A stretch of DNA of 64,000 bases. Source: an uncultured Clostridia bacterium (GTDB lineage Bacteria; Bacillota; Clostridia; UBA1381). Below the pieces are notes generated by a model, which saw only the letters and a program-made list of their open reading frames with translations, did no database searches and was not told the DNA's origin. A program made the translations under genes and the position numbers. This document shows, in pieces, positions 1 to 11,100 of the stretch. Position 1 is the first letter of the stretch, and every line of letters starts with the position of its first letter. The stretch covers positions 124,001-188,000 of the forward strand of contig CAKSQL010000001.1 of NCBI GenBank assembly GCA_934486735.1, in the 5' to 3' direction.

Positions 1-1
1 T

Positions 2-337
2 TCAAGCACTACGCCATATTTAAGACCGGTTACAAATGTTTTGAGATTGTATCAGCAGCCAAGCAATGTTCTTTGGTCGACAGCTGCTGAATTTAAAGCA
101 TTTTTAACCGCTCAAAAGACAGCAGGCACACCGCTGATTGTCGATTATGTGCTTAGTACACCCACAGAAGAAAGTATATCGGCGGCAGATTTTTCACTGC
201 CTGACGGAGAGATAGTCAGTATGGCGGCAGGAACGGAAACAGCACCGTCTAAAATAGACCTTGAATATTATCAGGACATAAACAAAGTAATCGCGGAGAT
301 AAAAGCCGCAATCTTATCAAACGGAGGTAATGTATAA
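2..337 (+). CDS. C-terminal end of a phage tail or baseplate protein (partial)
   Basis: The reading frame is open to the left edge of the window, so this is the tail of a longer protein. The TTG near position 41 has no ribosome binding site and is not a convincing start. The visible 112 residues contain a 'FKAFL' helix, an acidic beta-rich middle and a C-terminal helix (KVIAEIKAAIL). I do not recognise the family. The next gene starts inside its stop codon (TAATG overlap), and a holin and endolysin follow, so it most likely belongs to the end of the tail or host-recognition module of a prophage. The function is inferred from position only. Confidence 0.6.
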   Translation, partial: SSTTPYLRPVTNVLRLYQQPSNVLWSTAAEFKAFLTAQKTAGTPLIVDYVLSTPTEESISAADFSLPDGEIVSMAAGTETAPSKIDLEYYQDINKVIAEIKAAILSNGGNV

Positions 338-540
338 TGTTTAACTACAGAGAATTTTTAATGCAGGGTTTCAGAAACGCAGTCGGAAAAATGCAGGACT
401 ATCAGGTCATATTAAACGCCAACGGCTATTACGAAAAAGGCGTACTGACCGAAGATGATTTAGCGGAATTGCAGGAGCTGATTAACGCGAAAAACGCACC
501 GCAGGAGATAACGGAGGCTGAGAGCGATGAAATTGTATAA
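337..540 (+). CDS. small phage protein between tail and holin genes
   Basis: This 67-residue acidic protein starts at an ATG overlapping the previous stop (TAATG), 8 bases after an ACGGAGG ribosome binding site at 322-328. It has an N-terminal aromatic segment (MFNYREFL) and a helical 'GVLTEDDLAELQELI' region. Its size, position and the GVLTEDDLAEL-type segment recall the XkdX-like small proteins that sit after tail genes in Firmicutes phages, but the similarity is too weak to assign. It overlaps the holin start by 14 bases, so translation is probably coupled. Confidence 0.6.
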   Translation: MFNYREFLMQGFRNAVGKMQDYQVILNANGYYEKGVLTEDDLAELQELINAKNAPQEITEAESDEIV

Positions 541-970
541 ATTTATTGTAAGCACAATCATGGCAGGAATAACGGCGTATCTCTATCGGGTATCAATTCC
601 GATAATCGTACTAATATGTTTCATGGCATTGGACTACGCGACCGGAATCTGCGCCGCATGGGTCAACGGTGTGCTGAACAGTAAAATCGGCGTGTTGGGT
701 ATCATCAAAAAAGTGTGCTATTTGGTTGTGATATGTGTCGCTATGGGCGTTGATTATTTGATATATACCGGTCTCGCCCAGGCAGGCATACATATAGCAC
801 TGTCATATCTTGTCGGAATGATTGTCACGATTTGGTTGATAATCAACGAGATGATATCCATACTTGAAAATACGGCAAAAATAAGCGGTAAATCCGCTCC
901 GCCCATGCTGCAAAAACTGCTTGCCAAGCTGAAAAACACAGTTGAGGAAAGGAGCGACGGCGATGAGTGA
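527..970 (+). CDS. phage holin (toxin-secretion/phage-lysis holin family)
   Basis: A 147-residue membrane protein with a hydrophobic N-terminus, a second segment containing 'ALDYATGICAAWV', a third around residues 65-85 and a fourth around 90-115, followed by a charged lysine/glutamate-rich tail. The 'DYxTGxxxA' turn after the second segment is typical of the phage_holin_4 (TcdE/BhlA-type) family. Holins form the membrane lesion that releases endolysin at the end of infection. The start overlaps the previous gene by 14 bases and the stop overlaps the endolysin ATG by 8 bases (ATGAGTGA), forming a compact lysis cassette. Confidence 0.85.
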   Translation: MKLYKFIVSTIMAGITAYLYRVSIPIIVLICFMALDYATGICAAWVNGVLNSKIGVLGIIKKVCYLVVICVAMGVDYLIYTGLAQAGIHIALSYLVGMIVTIWLIINEMISILENTAKISGKSAPPMLQKLLAKLKNTVEERSDGDE

Positions 971-1637
971 CATAACAACCGCATGCAGGGATATTAACGA
1001 GCTGACACCTGCCGCAAAGAGAGCCTGTATGCGCTTTCTTGAACGATGTGAGGAACGCGGACTGAAAGTCCGTATAACCGAGACCTACCGCTCGCAGGAA
1101 CGGCAGAATTACTTGTATGAGCAAGGCAGAACACGCAAAGGCAAAGTAGTCACATGGACGAAAAACAGCCGCCACACAAGCCGCAGGGCGTGGGATATAT
1201 GTCAGAACGTCAAAGGCAAGGAATACGCTGACAGCGGATTTTTCAAGGCGTGCGGACAGATTGCCAAAGAACTCGGCATAACATGGGGCGGCACATGGAA
1301 ACAAGCCGATACGCCGCATTTTGAGATTGACACAAATTGGACAGAATCAAAGGAGGATAATGCAATGACACAGCAGGAAAGAGAAAAATTTAATGCACTG
1401 GTGGAAGCGGTGGAGAATCTGACGCATACAGTCGATAAACTCGCCGATAGGATAAGGACACTCGAAAACCCGATGATATATAACTATATTGACGAGAATA
1501 TGCCGCTCTGGGCGAGGGATACCATTCAAAAACTTGTCGATAAGGGTTTGCTTGTGGGCGATGAGAACGGTCTGCATTTGACCGATAATGACTTGAAACA
1601 GTTTGTTATAAATGACAGAGCCGGATTGTATGATTGA
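963..1637 (+). CDS. phage endolysin, M15-family L-Ala-D-Glu / D-Ala-D-Ala peptidase
   Basis: The 224-residue protein starts at ATG 963, with AGGAAAGG at 946-953 upstream. An in-frame TTG at 942 would place the start before the Shine-Dalgarno and is rejected. The first 125 residues match the VanY/Ply500-type M15 fold: TYRSQERQNYLY near residue 41, then S69-x-H71-x6-D78 (the S-x-H-x4-A-x-D zinc motif with Arg where Gly is usual), and the third zinc ligand H119 in 'DTPHFEID'. The C-terminal ~95 residues are a coiled region plus 'MPLWARDTIQKLVDKGLL', which resembles an SLH-like or wall-targeting helix pair. It should cleave the peptide stem of peptidoglycan once the holin lets it out. Confidence 0.88.
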   Translation: MSDITTACRDINELTPAAKRACMRFLERCEERGLKVRITETYRSQERQNYLYEQGRTRKGKVVTWTKNSRHTSRRAWDICQNVKGKEYADSGFFKACGQIAKELGITWGGTWKQADTPHFEIDTNWTESKEDNAMTQQEREKFNALVEAVENLTHTVDKLADRIRTLENPMIYNYIDENMPLWARDTIQKLVDKGLLVGDENGLHLTDNDLKQFVINDRAGLYD

Positions 1638-1647
1638 GGTGTCTGCC

Positions 1648-3069
1648 ATGTATAACCCGTACGTAAAAAACACAAGGAAAATTTTTGGTATGAATGATGA
1701 TTCTCAAAGTCAAGACTATCAAAAAAAGACAAAGTCACTGTTATCCTATGATGATTTGACGAAAACTATAAACCCGTTTTTAGATAAGAATGGGAATGTA
1801 TTTAACAAATACATGGACTATCAGGCTATTTTGGACAATCCGAATGCAAGCGCAAAGACCAAGGAGTTTATATCGCAGGCGACCGGTCTTTCTCAAACAC
1901 CCGTCGAACCTATTCAAACCGAAGAAGTCTCAGCAAAGCAGCCCTCTGAATCTACGGGATATGGCAATAACGGACGCATCGGATTTATATCCGGGAAATA
2001 CGAAAGCGGCGGTTATAACGGCGGCTCGATATCCTCAGGGCGAGGAGATCATGGCGGAATATCCTATGGGGTGCCGCAATTTTCGACCACCACCGGGAGC
2101 GCCGACAGCTTTGTGGCATGGCTGAAAAAAAGCAATCCGCAAATGGGACAGGCTTTCGGGAACAGCCGAGCAGGCACAACAGAGTTTTCCAACGCATGGA
2201 AAAAGGTATATTCCGACTTTGGGGACAAGTTTTCCGATGTCCAAAGTCAGTATGCGTATGACAACTTTGCAAAGCCTTTAGCTGATTTGGCAAAGCAAAA
2301 AACAGGAATTGATTACAACCGTTCCACCGCTTTAAGAGAGCTGTTATATTCTACGGCTGTACAATTCGGCTCGGGCAGTTTGGGTCTTTCTGCCTTGGGT
2401 AACGTATCGGCAAACATGAGCGATGCCGACATAATAAACGCCTCCTATGACAAGAAAATAGCCAATTACAAAAACTACTTTAAAAGCTCGGGGCAAACAG
2501 TTCAGGAAAGTGTTAAAAACCGTTTCATAAACGAAAGAAAAGATGTTTTAGCTTTGGTAGGAAACAGTGGTAACACCTCCGGCGGCGGTAACGTTCAGAG
2601 TAATCAAAGCAGCAAAACAACCTCTTTCAAACCCGGAGTAAAGATTGCAAACACCAACAATTATCACAATAGTGCCGCAACCGGACAATGCGTTTGGTAT
2701 GTCCGAGGACGCGCATCCGAAAAGCTCGGCAAAGACACCGGCGCTATCGGCAACGGAAACCAAATGTGGTACAATGCAAAGCCTGTCGCAAAGCTTTCGG
2801 CGACAGCTGACAACATAAAGCCAAATATCATTGTTTCATACAAGAACGGGGTAAGCTCTGCCGGCAAAAAATACGGGCATGTTATATTTATAGAGGACGT
2901 TGTCGGAGACACCGTCTACTACACCGAGGGCGGAAGCGGCTACCACAAAAACGGTACTGACGGCGTGGTGAAAACAGCCACTCGGCAGGGGATTTTAAAC
3001 GGTGTCAATTCCAACGGCAGCAGAATGGGCAGCAGCGTTATAGGATTTATAGATTTATCAAAATATTAA
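1648..3069 (+). CDS. phage-encoded lysozyme-like domain plus CHAP amidase protein
   Basis: I place the start at ATG 1648, preceded by GAGGTG at 1636-1641. Earlier in-frame ATGs overlap the upstream gene without a good ribosome site. Of 473 residues, roughly 110-270 contain 'GKYESGG...GRGDHGGISYGVPQFS', the signature of a lysozyme-like domain seen in phage tail and spike proteins; E119 is the likely acid. Residues 335-470 form a CHAP domain with catalytic C348 in 'GQCVWYV' and H411 in 'YGHVIFIE'. The protein therefore carries two predicted peptidoglycan-cutting activities. There is no signal peptide. Lying after the endolysin and before the virion-type proteins, it may be a virion-associated, DNA-injection enzyme rather than a second endolysin; that is an inference. 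Confidence 0.8.
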   Translation: MYNPYVKNTRKIFGMNDDSQSQDYQKKTKSLLSYDDLTKTINPFLDKNGNVFNKYMDYQAILDNPNASAKTKEFISQATGLSQTPVEPIQTEEVSAKQPSESTGYGNNGRIGFISGKYESGGYNGGSISSGRGDHGGISYGVPQFSTTTGSADSFVAWLKKSNPQMGQAFGNSRAGTTEFSNAWKKVYSDFGDKFSDVQSQYAYDNFAKPLADLAKQKTGIDYNRSTALRELLYSTAVQFGSGSLGLSALGNVSANMSDADIINASYDKKIANYKNYFKSSGQTVQESVKNRFINERKDVLALVGNSGNTSGGGNVQSNQSSKTTSFKPGVKIANTNNYHNSAATGQCVWYVRGRASEKLGKDTGAIGNGNQMWYNAKPVAKLSATADNIKPNIIVSYKNGVSSAGKKYGHVIFIEDVVGDTVYYTEGGSGYHKNGTDGVVKTATRQGILNGVNSNGSRMGSSVIGFIDLSKY

Positions 3070-3139
3070 GTGGCTGTAAAAAAAGTCCGAAACACTTTTA
3101 TAGCCACTTTTTTAATGCAACACGAAAGGATTGATTATT

Positions 3140-5101
3140 ATGTTTCAATATATCGTACCGGGGCTTGCAAAGCTCGGCACAAAGGTTAAAAAAACGCTGA
3201 GTTCCAACAAGGCTCAGCCTAAAACCGATTATCAGAATCCATACTACAACCCGTATAAGGACGTATATGGGATTTACAAAGCCGGAAACGAATGGCAGAG
3301 TACTGAAGACGAAAATCGAAGAAAGGAAATTCAGAACAATGCCAAAAAATATTATGACAGTCTCAGAAATGCAGGTTACGCCGAAACTGCCGATAAGCTC
3401 GAAAACTCCGGCAGCGATGCCCGGCTCGGAATGGTGAAGCAATTCGGAAAAATCGGCAAGTCTCCGATAAGAGACAGATTTTACGCACTCGGAGAGCAAT
3501 ACGGACTTTCAAGAGATGACATCGACAAAAATCTTTCATATGACAACGATACCGGCGAAGTGACATTTTACGGTCAAAAGCTTTCAAAGCCGTTTTCGGT
3601 TGTAGACGGACATGCTTATTATGACAATGATGTACTCGAAAAGACATTTTCGGACGCTATGAACAAAACCGGCAAAGTAAATACATTTGCTGCATATAAC
3701 AAAGACTTAACCGATTCAAGCGACTTTTACAGACGCAGCGGAAATTTCGTATTAGATGAGTACCAAAACAACAAAAAAGCCGATGAAAAGAACGCCAAAT
3801 ACTCAAGAAAGCTGTTGGACGAATATCGAAGCGAACTGAATAAAAATCCGTTCACCTCAAGTGAAGCAAGAGCGATTTATAACATATACGGCGCAAAGGG
3901 CGATATTGCAGCCGGAGATGCGACCGCAAGCTCTGCTGCTCAGAACAGCGGCAATGTAGACAGCTTTGCCGAAGCAAATGCACGTCGTCAGCAGCTTGCA
4001 TTCACCAATGCCGCAAACGAAGCCATATTAAACAATGTTTATCAAAAGCTTAACGCTCTCAGCGGACAGATGGACAGTGTGCGCAGCGATGACAGATATT
4101 ACAGTCAAAATCGTTGGAATGGTATGAGTGCTGCCGCTGATTCCGCACGAGCATCTGCCGAGGGACTCAGAATAAACGCTCAGAACCGCTTTACCAACAA
4201 TGAGACCAAGCGGCTTAACGACATGGATATAGCTGCAAAACAGCAGGAAATTGAATCCAAAAGGCGTGAAGAAGATAGGCTTGATTCTGAGACCGCAGGT
4301 TTTCTTACAGGAAATCTTAAATACAGTGATAACCCGTATTTCGAGAATGGCAAGCTTAAAAATCCCAACTTGAACTTTTCTGAAATTTATAACTCTGCCA
4401 AGGCAAACGGCGATAATAAAACCGCCAAATGGGCAGCTGAGGCAGCAAGTTATAAAACGAATATGGACGGATATGAACAGTACGCTCAGAAAGTATATGA
4501 ACTTCTCGGGCCGGACATACCCGGCACAAAGCAAACCGAAACAGCACGAGAATTTGACAAAACCGATGCCACCAACAATGCACAGATTAGAGCAGGTGTT
4601 GAGGTAAGCCGAGCACAAGCGGCAGCAACACAGATGGCTGCCGAGGCGGATGCGCAGGCAAAGATGTACAGCAGTGACGCAGACTATGCTGCGAACAAGT
4701 ATAAGACCGATAAGGAGTACGAGTTGGGCATGTATAAGACCGACGCCGACAACAACACTGACATAAAAGTTGCAGAGATGAAGAACTCGGGCAACGGCTC
4801 ATCTTCAAAAAACACATCCTCTAAGACCTCAACCGGTGAATCTATGAGCAGTAAAGTAAACTCTATTATCAAAAACTTCAACTCATGGACAGATTCAACC
4901 TACGGCGAAGATGAATACAAGATTACATCGAACGGCGCCTATGGCTACACCGTTCCTCAAGCGGTTCAAGAAAAGTTTGTAAAGGATATTGCGGATGACA
5001 GTAGTCTGAGTACAGAACAAAAAGCATATATTTTTGACCTGTTCAACATTCCCAGCGGTGTTATCGACATAGTGAACACCGACGCTCATTACAGAAGATA
5101 G
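3140..5101 (+). CDS. large helical phage protein, possible internal virion/ejection protein
   Basis: The start is ATG 3140, 9 bases after GAAAGGA; the TTG at 3131 is too close to the ribosome site. The 653-residue product is very rich in Asn, Lys, Ala, Tyr and Ser, with long polar helices from residue 240 to 560 (for example AEANARRQQLAFTNAANEAI) and heptad-like 'AADAQAKMYSSDADYAANKYKTDKEYELGMYKTDAD' repetition. No enzyme motif is visible and I do not recognise a family. Its place between a cell-wall-cutting virion-type protein and a giant polyvalent protein, and its Ala-rich helical composition, resemble the internal or ejection proteins of podovirus-like phages. Function is inferred. Confidence 0.75.
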   Translation: MFQYIVPGLAKLGTKVKKTLSSNKAQPKTDYQNPYYNPYKDVYGIYKAGNEWQSTEDENRRKEIQNNAKKYYDSLRNAGYAETADKLENSGSDARLGMVKQFGKIGKSPIRDRFYALGEQYGLSRDDIDKNLSYDNDTGEVTFYGQKLSKPFSVVDGHAYYDNDVLEKTFSDAMNKTGKVNTFAAYNKDLTDSSDFYRRSGNFVLDEYQNNKKADEKNAKYSRKLLDEYRSELNKNPFTSSEARAIYNIYGAKGDIAAGDATASSAAQNSGNVDSFAEANARRQQLAFTNAANEAILNNVYQKLNALSGQMDSVRSDDRYYSQNRWNGMSAAADSARASAEGLRINAQNRFTNNETKRLNDMDIAAKQQEIESKRREEDRLDSETAGFLTGNLKYSDNPYFENGKLKNPNLNFSEIYNSAKANGDNKTAKWAAEAASYKTNMDGYEQYAQKVYELLGPDIPGTKQTETAREFDKTDATNNAQIRAGVEVSRAQAAATQMAAEADAQAKMYSSDADYAANKYKTDKEYELGMYKTDADNNTDIKVAEMKNSGNGSSSKNTSSKTSTGESMSSKVNSIIKNFNSWTDSTYGEDEYKITSNGAYGYTVPQAVQEKFVKDIADDSSLSTEQKAYIFDLFNIPSGVIDIVNTDAHYRR

Positions 5102-5115
5102 ACGGAGGTACAATT

Positions 5116-8100
5116 ATGGGAAATTATAATGATTTAGATGTTATTCTGAAAAATCGCGGATATACAAGAAAACCAAAATCAAAACCCAAAGAAAAAGAAA
5201 AAACTATTCCCTTGGGTCAGCAGGCATACAATCTCCCTTTAGCTACAATGAATCAAAATGCGCCGATAAAGCTTACAGATACTCCGGAAGTACGCACAAG
5301 CAAGATGATGCAACAGGTAAAAGCTTCAACTCCGAATGGGGCAATGAAAGACTCGCTTGACGTGTTTAATTATGAAAATCAGCAAAAAGCGAAAGAGTTG
5401 AAGCGAGATGAAGATAAGGAAATAACATCATATTCCCGAACCCATACCATTAAGGAAATAGACAATCAAATAAAAACATTAAAACAAACAAAATCAGATA
5501 TCCGTCACAAAAATAAGCTGCAATTTTCACCTGAGGAAGCAAAAATAGACAATCGAATCGTATTTTTGACAAATGCAAAACAGAAAAAACTGAAAGTGAA
5601 TCAAGATGCAAAGAAAAATTCTTATACTGGGCTTATGCAAAACGAGGACTTTGAAAAGTCCTCAACCCCGGATAAAGAAATACGCGATCCCGATTATCAG
5701 AGAATAAATGGCTTTTCAATAAAAAAAGATGATGGTTTCACGGCAAGTGACGGCGGCAGCTATCTTGACAACTTTAATGAAGATGAAAAGAAGATATATA
5801 ATTATCTTTACAAAACACAAGGCAAAGCAAAGGCTAATGCTTACAAAAATGTTTTGAAATACGAACTTGAAAGCAGATATGCAGCCGATTTAAAAAACGC
5901 TTCCGAAGAAGCCGCGCACGAACATCCGATAATAACCTCTGCTATGACAGTTGCCGGCGCCCCCGGTGCCGGCATTGCCTCTGCTGCGGCAGTTGCAGAA
6001 GATTTGATGAACAGTGCAAAAGGCAATCCGATTAATATAAATTCGAGAAATCATCTTGCAGGAACAACAACCGATATAGTCAGAAGTACCGTAGCCGGAG
6101 ACATCGCACAAAAAGCCGGCTCAGACATGGCATTTTTATATAATGTAGGTATGAGCATCGGAGACAATGTCGCTAATTTGGCAGTAGCAAAAGCATTTGT
6201 TCCGGCAGGTATCAATTTCGAAAAAGCAAGCAACATAACAGGAAAAATAGTTACCGGACTTATGTCGTCCGACGTGGCAGCAAATGCAATTGTTGAGGGA
6301 AAGGAAAAAGGGTATTCCGACGGAAAGGCTATTGCCCTCGGTATAACGCAGGGATTAATTGAAGCAGCCACCGAGAAATACAGTCTTGACGAAATACTCA
6401 GCCACCCGAAAACAACTCTTAAATCGGTTGTACGCGGCTCTATTGCCGAGGGTTCGGAGGAAGTAGCTTCCAGCCTCGGTAAATTTATTGTGGATACTTT
6501 GGTAAACGGCAGCGAAAGTGATTTGCAGCAGACCATAAAAAAATACAGAGACGCAGGATATTCGGAGGAGGACGTGCTTAAAAAGACTCTTTTTGATGGC
6601 GTTAAAAGCGCTTCCTCCGACTTTCTTGCCGGCGCATTATCCGGCGGTGTTATGAGCGCGGCAAACAGTGCGATGAATCATAACAGGATAGCGCAGTCCG
6701 GACACGATTTAGTATCCAAGGGCAAAGAAAATAACATAGATGTTGAAAAACTTGTAATCGAACAAGGCAAGACCGCACCGGAAACAAGCGATGCATATAA
6801 AAATGCAATTAAGCTTGAAAAAAAATACAATGACGGCAAAAGACTTTCGGACTACAATATCGGCTTGCAGAATATGTACAATTTAAATGCCACAGACTCT
6901 CAAATTGCTTCTGTCAAAAATACAAATTCGGAAGAAACATTTCAAAAGCCGACCATAGAAGAAAACCACCCCACGCAAGCTCCGATATCTGACAACAACA
7001 CAAACGACACTGTTCAAGAGCCAAGCTCGCCCAATAATGGTTACACTCCGATACAAACGAATATCAACCCTGACATAAGAACCAATGAAGAAAATAACGT
7101 GCATCAGACCGCATCACAAGAGGTTGTAACGCCCACAAAATCAGTGTCGTCGTCAGAGGCTCAAACCGCACAGAACACAAACAGCGACAATCAATCAACC
7201 GATTCGGTTATTAATGTCGGTGACAAGTTCAAGGATACAAGAACAGGCAATATCATCACTGTTGTCAAACGTAACGAAAATAATACCGTCGTACAGGTAG
7301 ACAACGGCACAAAAACATATCCGCGCGTTATTTCAAACAATTTTGCGGATTCGTTTGCTGCCGGTCCTCGAGCCGAATACATGGAAAAAGTGAACGTCAC
7401 GACCGAGAACACCGCTCCGGTTCAAAGCAATACATTAGCGCCGAACAGCTCACAGATTGACAGTTATATAAATTCACATTCGGGAGAAAAGATAAATGTT
7501 TCGATTGGGAACGGGCAAAGCAGAAAATTTACAATTATTTCGTCCGAGAACGGTGTGCTGAGTTTCAAATCGGCAGACGGAAAGGTTATGAGCAGCGACT
7601 TAAACGATGCTGTTCAAAACGGAAACAGCTTTGAAATAAATTACGGCGGCGGCGCGAAAATCACATACACCATATCTCCAGCCAAAAATATCAATCTCAC
7701 GCGTGTGGGGGATTTTTACGAGGCATATGGAAACGACGCAGCAGATATTGCGGATAAATTAAATCTTGCGCTTACAACAAAGGTTGTAAACGGTGAAACA
7801 GTTCAAATGACAGGCTTTCCGGCTTATGCTCTTGATGATTATACAAACAGGCTCGGCAATGGGTATAATTTTAATATTGCCGACACAAACGTATCAAGCA
7901 CAAACGCTGAGAGCAAAAATGCTGATAATTCTTCTGAAAACATGTACGAAAATTTAGAAAAACTCGGCTTGACTTATGATGAAAAGCGTGCTATACTTGA
8001 ATATAAAAGCAGCGGGAGCTATAAAATTAACGAGTTGTTGAGACACGGAGAAGCACTTTCCGAAGCAGATAATAAACTGAAAAATGATATAAACACTGCA

Positions 8101-11100
8101 CTCGATAAGTTTCCGATTTACAGAGGAATGCTGTATAGAAGTATAGGCTTTCGTGGAATAAATGCGGAAGTAGAGTTTGCAGAATTTATTAAAAGTCACA
8201 AGGGAAAAAGTGAAATAACTTATTCGGATTTTATTTCAGCTTCAAAAACAAATGGCAACTATATAGTTGATGCGGATTTCTGTGTCAACTATGAGATTTT
8301 ATGCGAAGATGCCAAAGATGTTTCAACGATAGGTCTCTTAGAAGAAAATGAGGTGTTGTTTAAAACTGATATAAAATTTTCTATTTTAGACTTTACTGTA
8401 AACAATAATGTTGTTAATATAAAAATAAAGGAGTTAACAAACTATGATACCGAAAAAGATAACCGAACCGGGCAAAACAATAGAAACGGACAAACTGTTG
8501 AGGGCAGAAATCGAGAAACACGAACTGACGGACTTCATGAAGATGTTTATTCCGAGGATGATATTCTTCGAAAAAGAGGCACTGCTGATGATAGAATACC
8601 TGAAAGCCAATCCGACAGCAACGGAAGCAGAAGTCGAGACAAAGCTATTGACATTGGTAGAGAATATGAGAAAACATCTGGGGATAACGAAAGGGCAGCG
8701 GGAGAATCTGTTCGGTTAAAAGATAAAAATACAACAAACAGCACTGTATCAACCAACAATGCCTTTATAAATGACAACGGAAAAATATGTTTTAATCAAC
8801 GTAATTTCGATTATGAGAATAATAAGTTAAGGAAAGCTGATTTTAACATATACACGCGAACCAAAACAGGTACTGAAGCTTTAACCGTAAAGGGTGAAGT
8901 AGTCGGAAAGTACGGACTGCATAAAAACAATACCGGGAAGTATTATGTAGACCTTCTAAAAAGCGGTATGTCGGCAGCAACATTTGACGCAAAAAAAGAA
9001 GCACGGCAATTTGCGATATATGTAAATGATAAAGTCGCATATAACAATCCGATATTTGATGAAAGCTTTCGCCTTGTAAAAAACAACGATTTCATGCAAT
9101 ATGCGAAAGATGTAAAACGTATTCTTGAAACAAAGGAATATATTCCGGAAATGGAAATTAAGGACGGAACAGTCCCGTTTAAAACCAAGGGCGAACTCAT
9201 AGAATACATTAAAGCGCACAAAGGAGATAAGGTAAGAGTTACATTTGGCGACGGAAGAAGCGAAGTTCGCACAATTGTATCTGCAAACGCAAAAACACTT
9301 AACACATCATCTCCGGACGGCAGTTCAAATGTGACCGATTTAAGGGGAATGGAAATAAGCAGTACGGGTTTCAATATTGCATATGATACAGGCGTAAGTG
9401 TTAATTTTGATTTTGTGAATACAGGCGAAAATGGAACGGATAGCATTGATAACAGTCGAGCAGGAATATCGCATAGGGTAAACACTGAAACCGGTTTAAA
9501 CAGAGACGAAATAATCAAAATTATATCGTCAATAAACAACGGCTATAATATATCTCTTGACACTGTCAAAAATGCGGTTGAATATCTGATCAATTCGGAA
9601 AATGATATAAAATCCGAATTATCCGCATTGAAAAACAGTGATTTGCAAAAACTGCTGAATCCTGTTGACAGGTCAAGACGTACAAAAAAAGCCGATATGG
9701 TGAACGGAATATACTCCGGCATGCTTGATGAAATGTATTATGCTGTCACAGGCTCGGACACAATATCGTATGTATTTGACGGCACACCTATCGACACTCG
9801 CATGAAAAACATGCTCAGAGACGCTGCCGAAAAAACAGACGCGGACAGCTTTGCCAAGCTTATGGAACAGAACGCGGCAAAACACGCCGAAATCTTGAAA
9901 AAACGCAGCGCTGCCGAAGAATCATTAAAAAATCCGCAGACGCTTCAAGACTTTTTGCGCAAAAAGAACTCTGTCGGCTTATCTGAGGAAGAAACTGCCC
10001 GATTTGAGAGAATGTATGCCGAGGAAAGAAAGCAAGGCAGAGAGAAGAAAACTACCACCGAACCAAAGAATACAAGCGAATCGGAAACGTTCTTTTCCGA
10101 TAGCAGCAATTACACCATAGAAAAGTCAACCCATACCAAGACAGGTGATGACATATGGGTTGTCAAGCCAACAGAGCGGCTTGAAACTGACACATGGAAG
10201 CAGCTTAACAACCAAATAAAATCGCTCGGCGGTGTATATTGGCGCGGTAATCAAGGCTGGAACTTCAAAAAAGACCCTACATCCTTATTTGCAAATATTA
10301 GTGAGGAAAGCGAAAGCCGGGTAAAAGGAAAATCAAATGCCGACAAATTAAGAACAGTTGCCGAGAGCATGCAGAAAGCCATTGACGACAAATTTAAAGA
10401 CAGGCTTACCAATACCGCCAAAAGAGCACAAGAGGCTGCACGTGCCGAATCGGAGGGCGATAGACTAAAATATGTGCAATCGACAATAAATAACATTGCC
10501 GACGCAATCGAGAGCGGAAAAAGCACATTGCTTGACAAGATTGACAGCAGAGCGCAGGTTGAAACGCTTATAAAAATGCTTGACACAAGCCGCCGGAACA
10601 GAATAAGCGAAACTATGCAGGGCATTACATACGATGAAAGACTGCAAGAGCAAAGCAAGCCTTATTCAAGCAATGATATCAAGTATGCAGAATATCCGCT
10701 CACAAAGGTGCATGAAAATATCATAAACGAGTATATTCGGACAGCAGACGGAAAAACAGGATATAAACAAATTGTTCAGCGTCTGACAAAGGCTTTGAAA
10801 GGCTCTGAAAACAGTTATGTAAAAATCAATCCGCAGCTTTTTTCGGATATAGACAAAATTGTAAATAATTTATCGCCGCTTTATACCGAGTTTTGGAATG
10901 ACAGCGTTGCCGAAAGAAAAAGGCTGACACGTATGGGAATCGAAAACGTTGTTGAACTTAGGGCATATCTGAGAGAACTTACGGACTATTTACCCGGCAG
11001 GGACACAGATGCTGAAAAGCAGAGAAATATAAAAAATCGTGAAAGAGAGCTTGCAAACTCTAAAATCGACGGCTTTTTCCCCACTCCCAAAACACTCGTT

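Noticed and set aside
7680..7900. A true MutS mismatch-repair gene
   Set aside because: Only a domain-I-like stretch is present; the lever, clamp and ATPase domains are missing, as in other polyvalent proteins that reuse this module.
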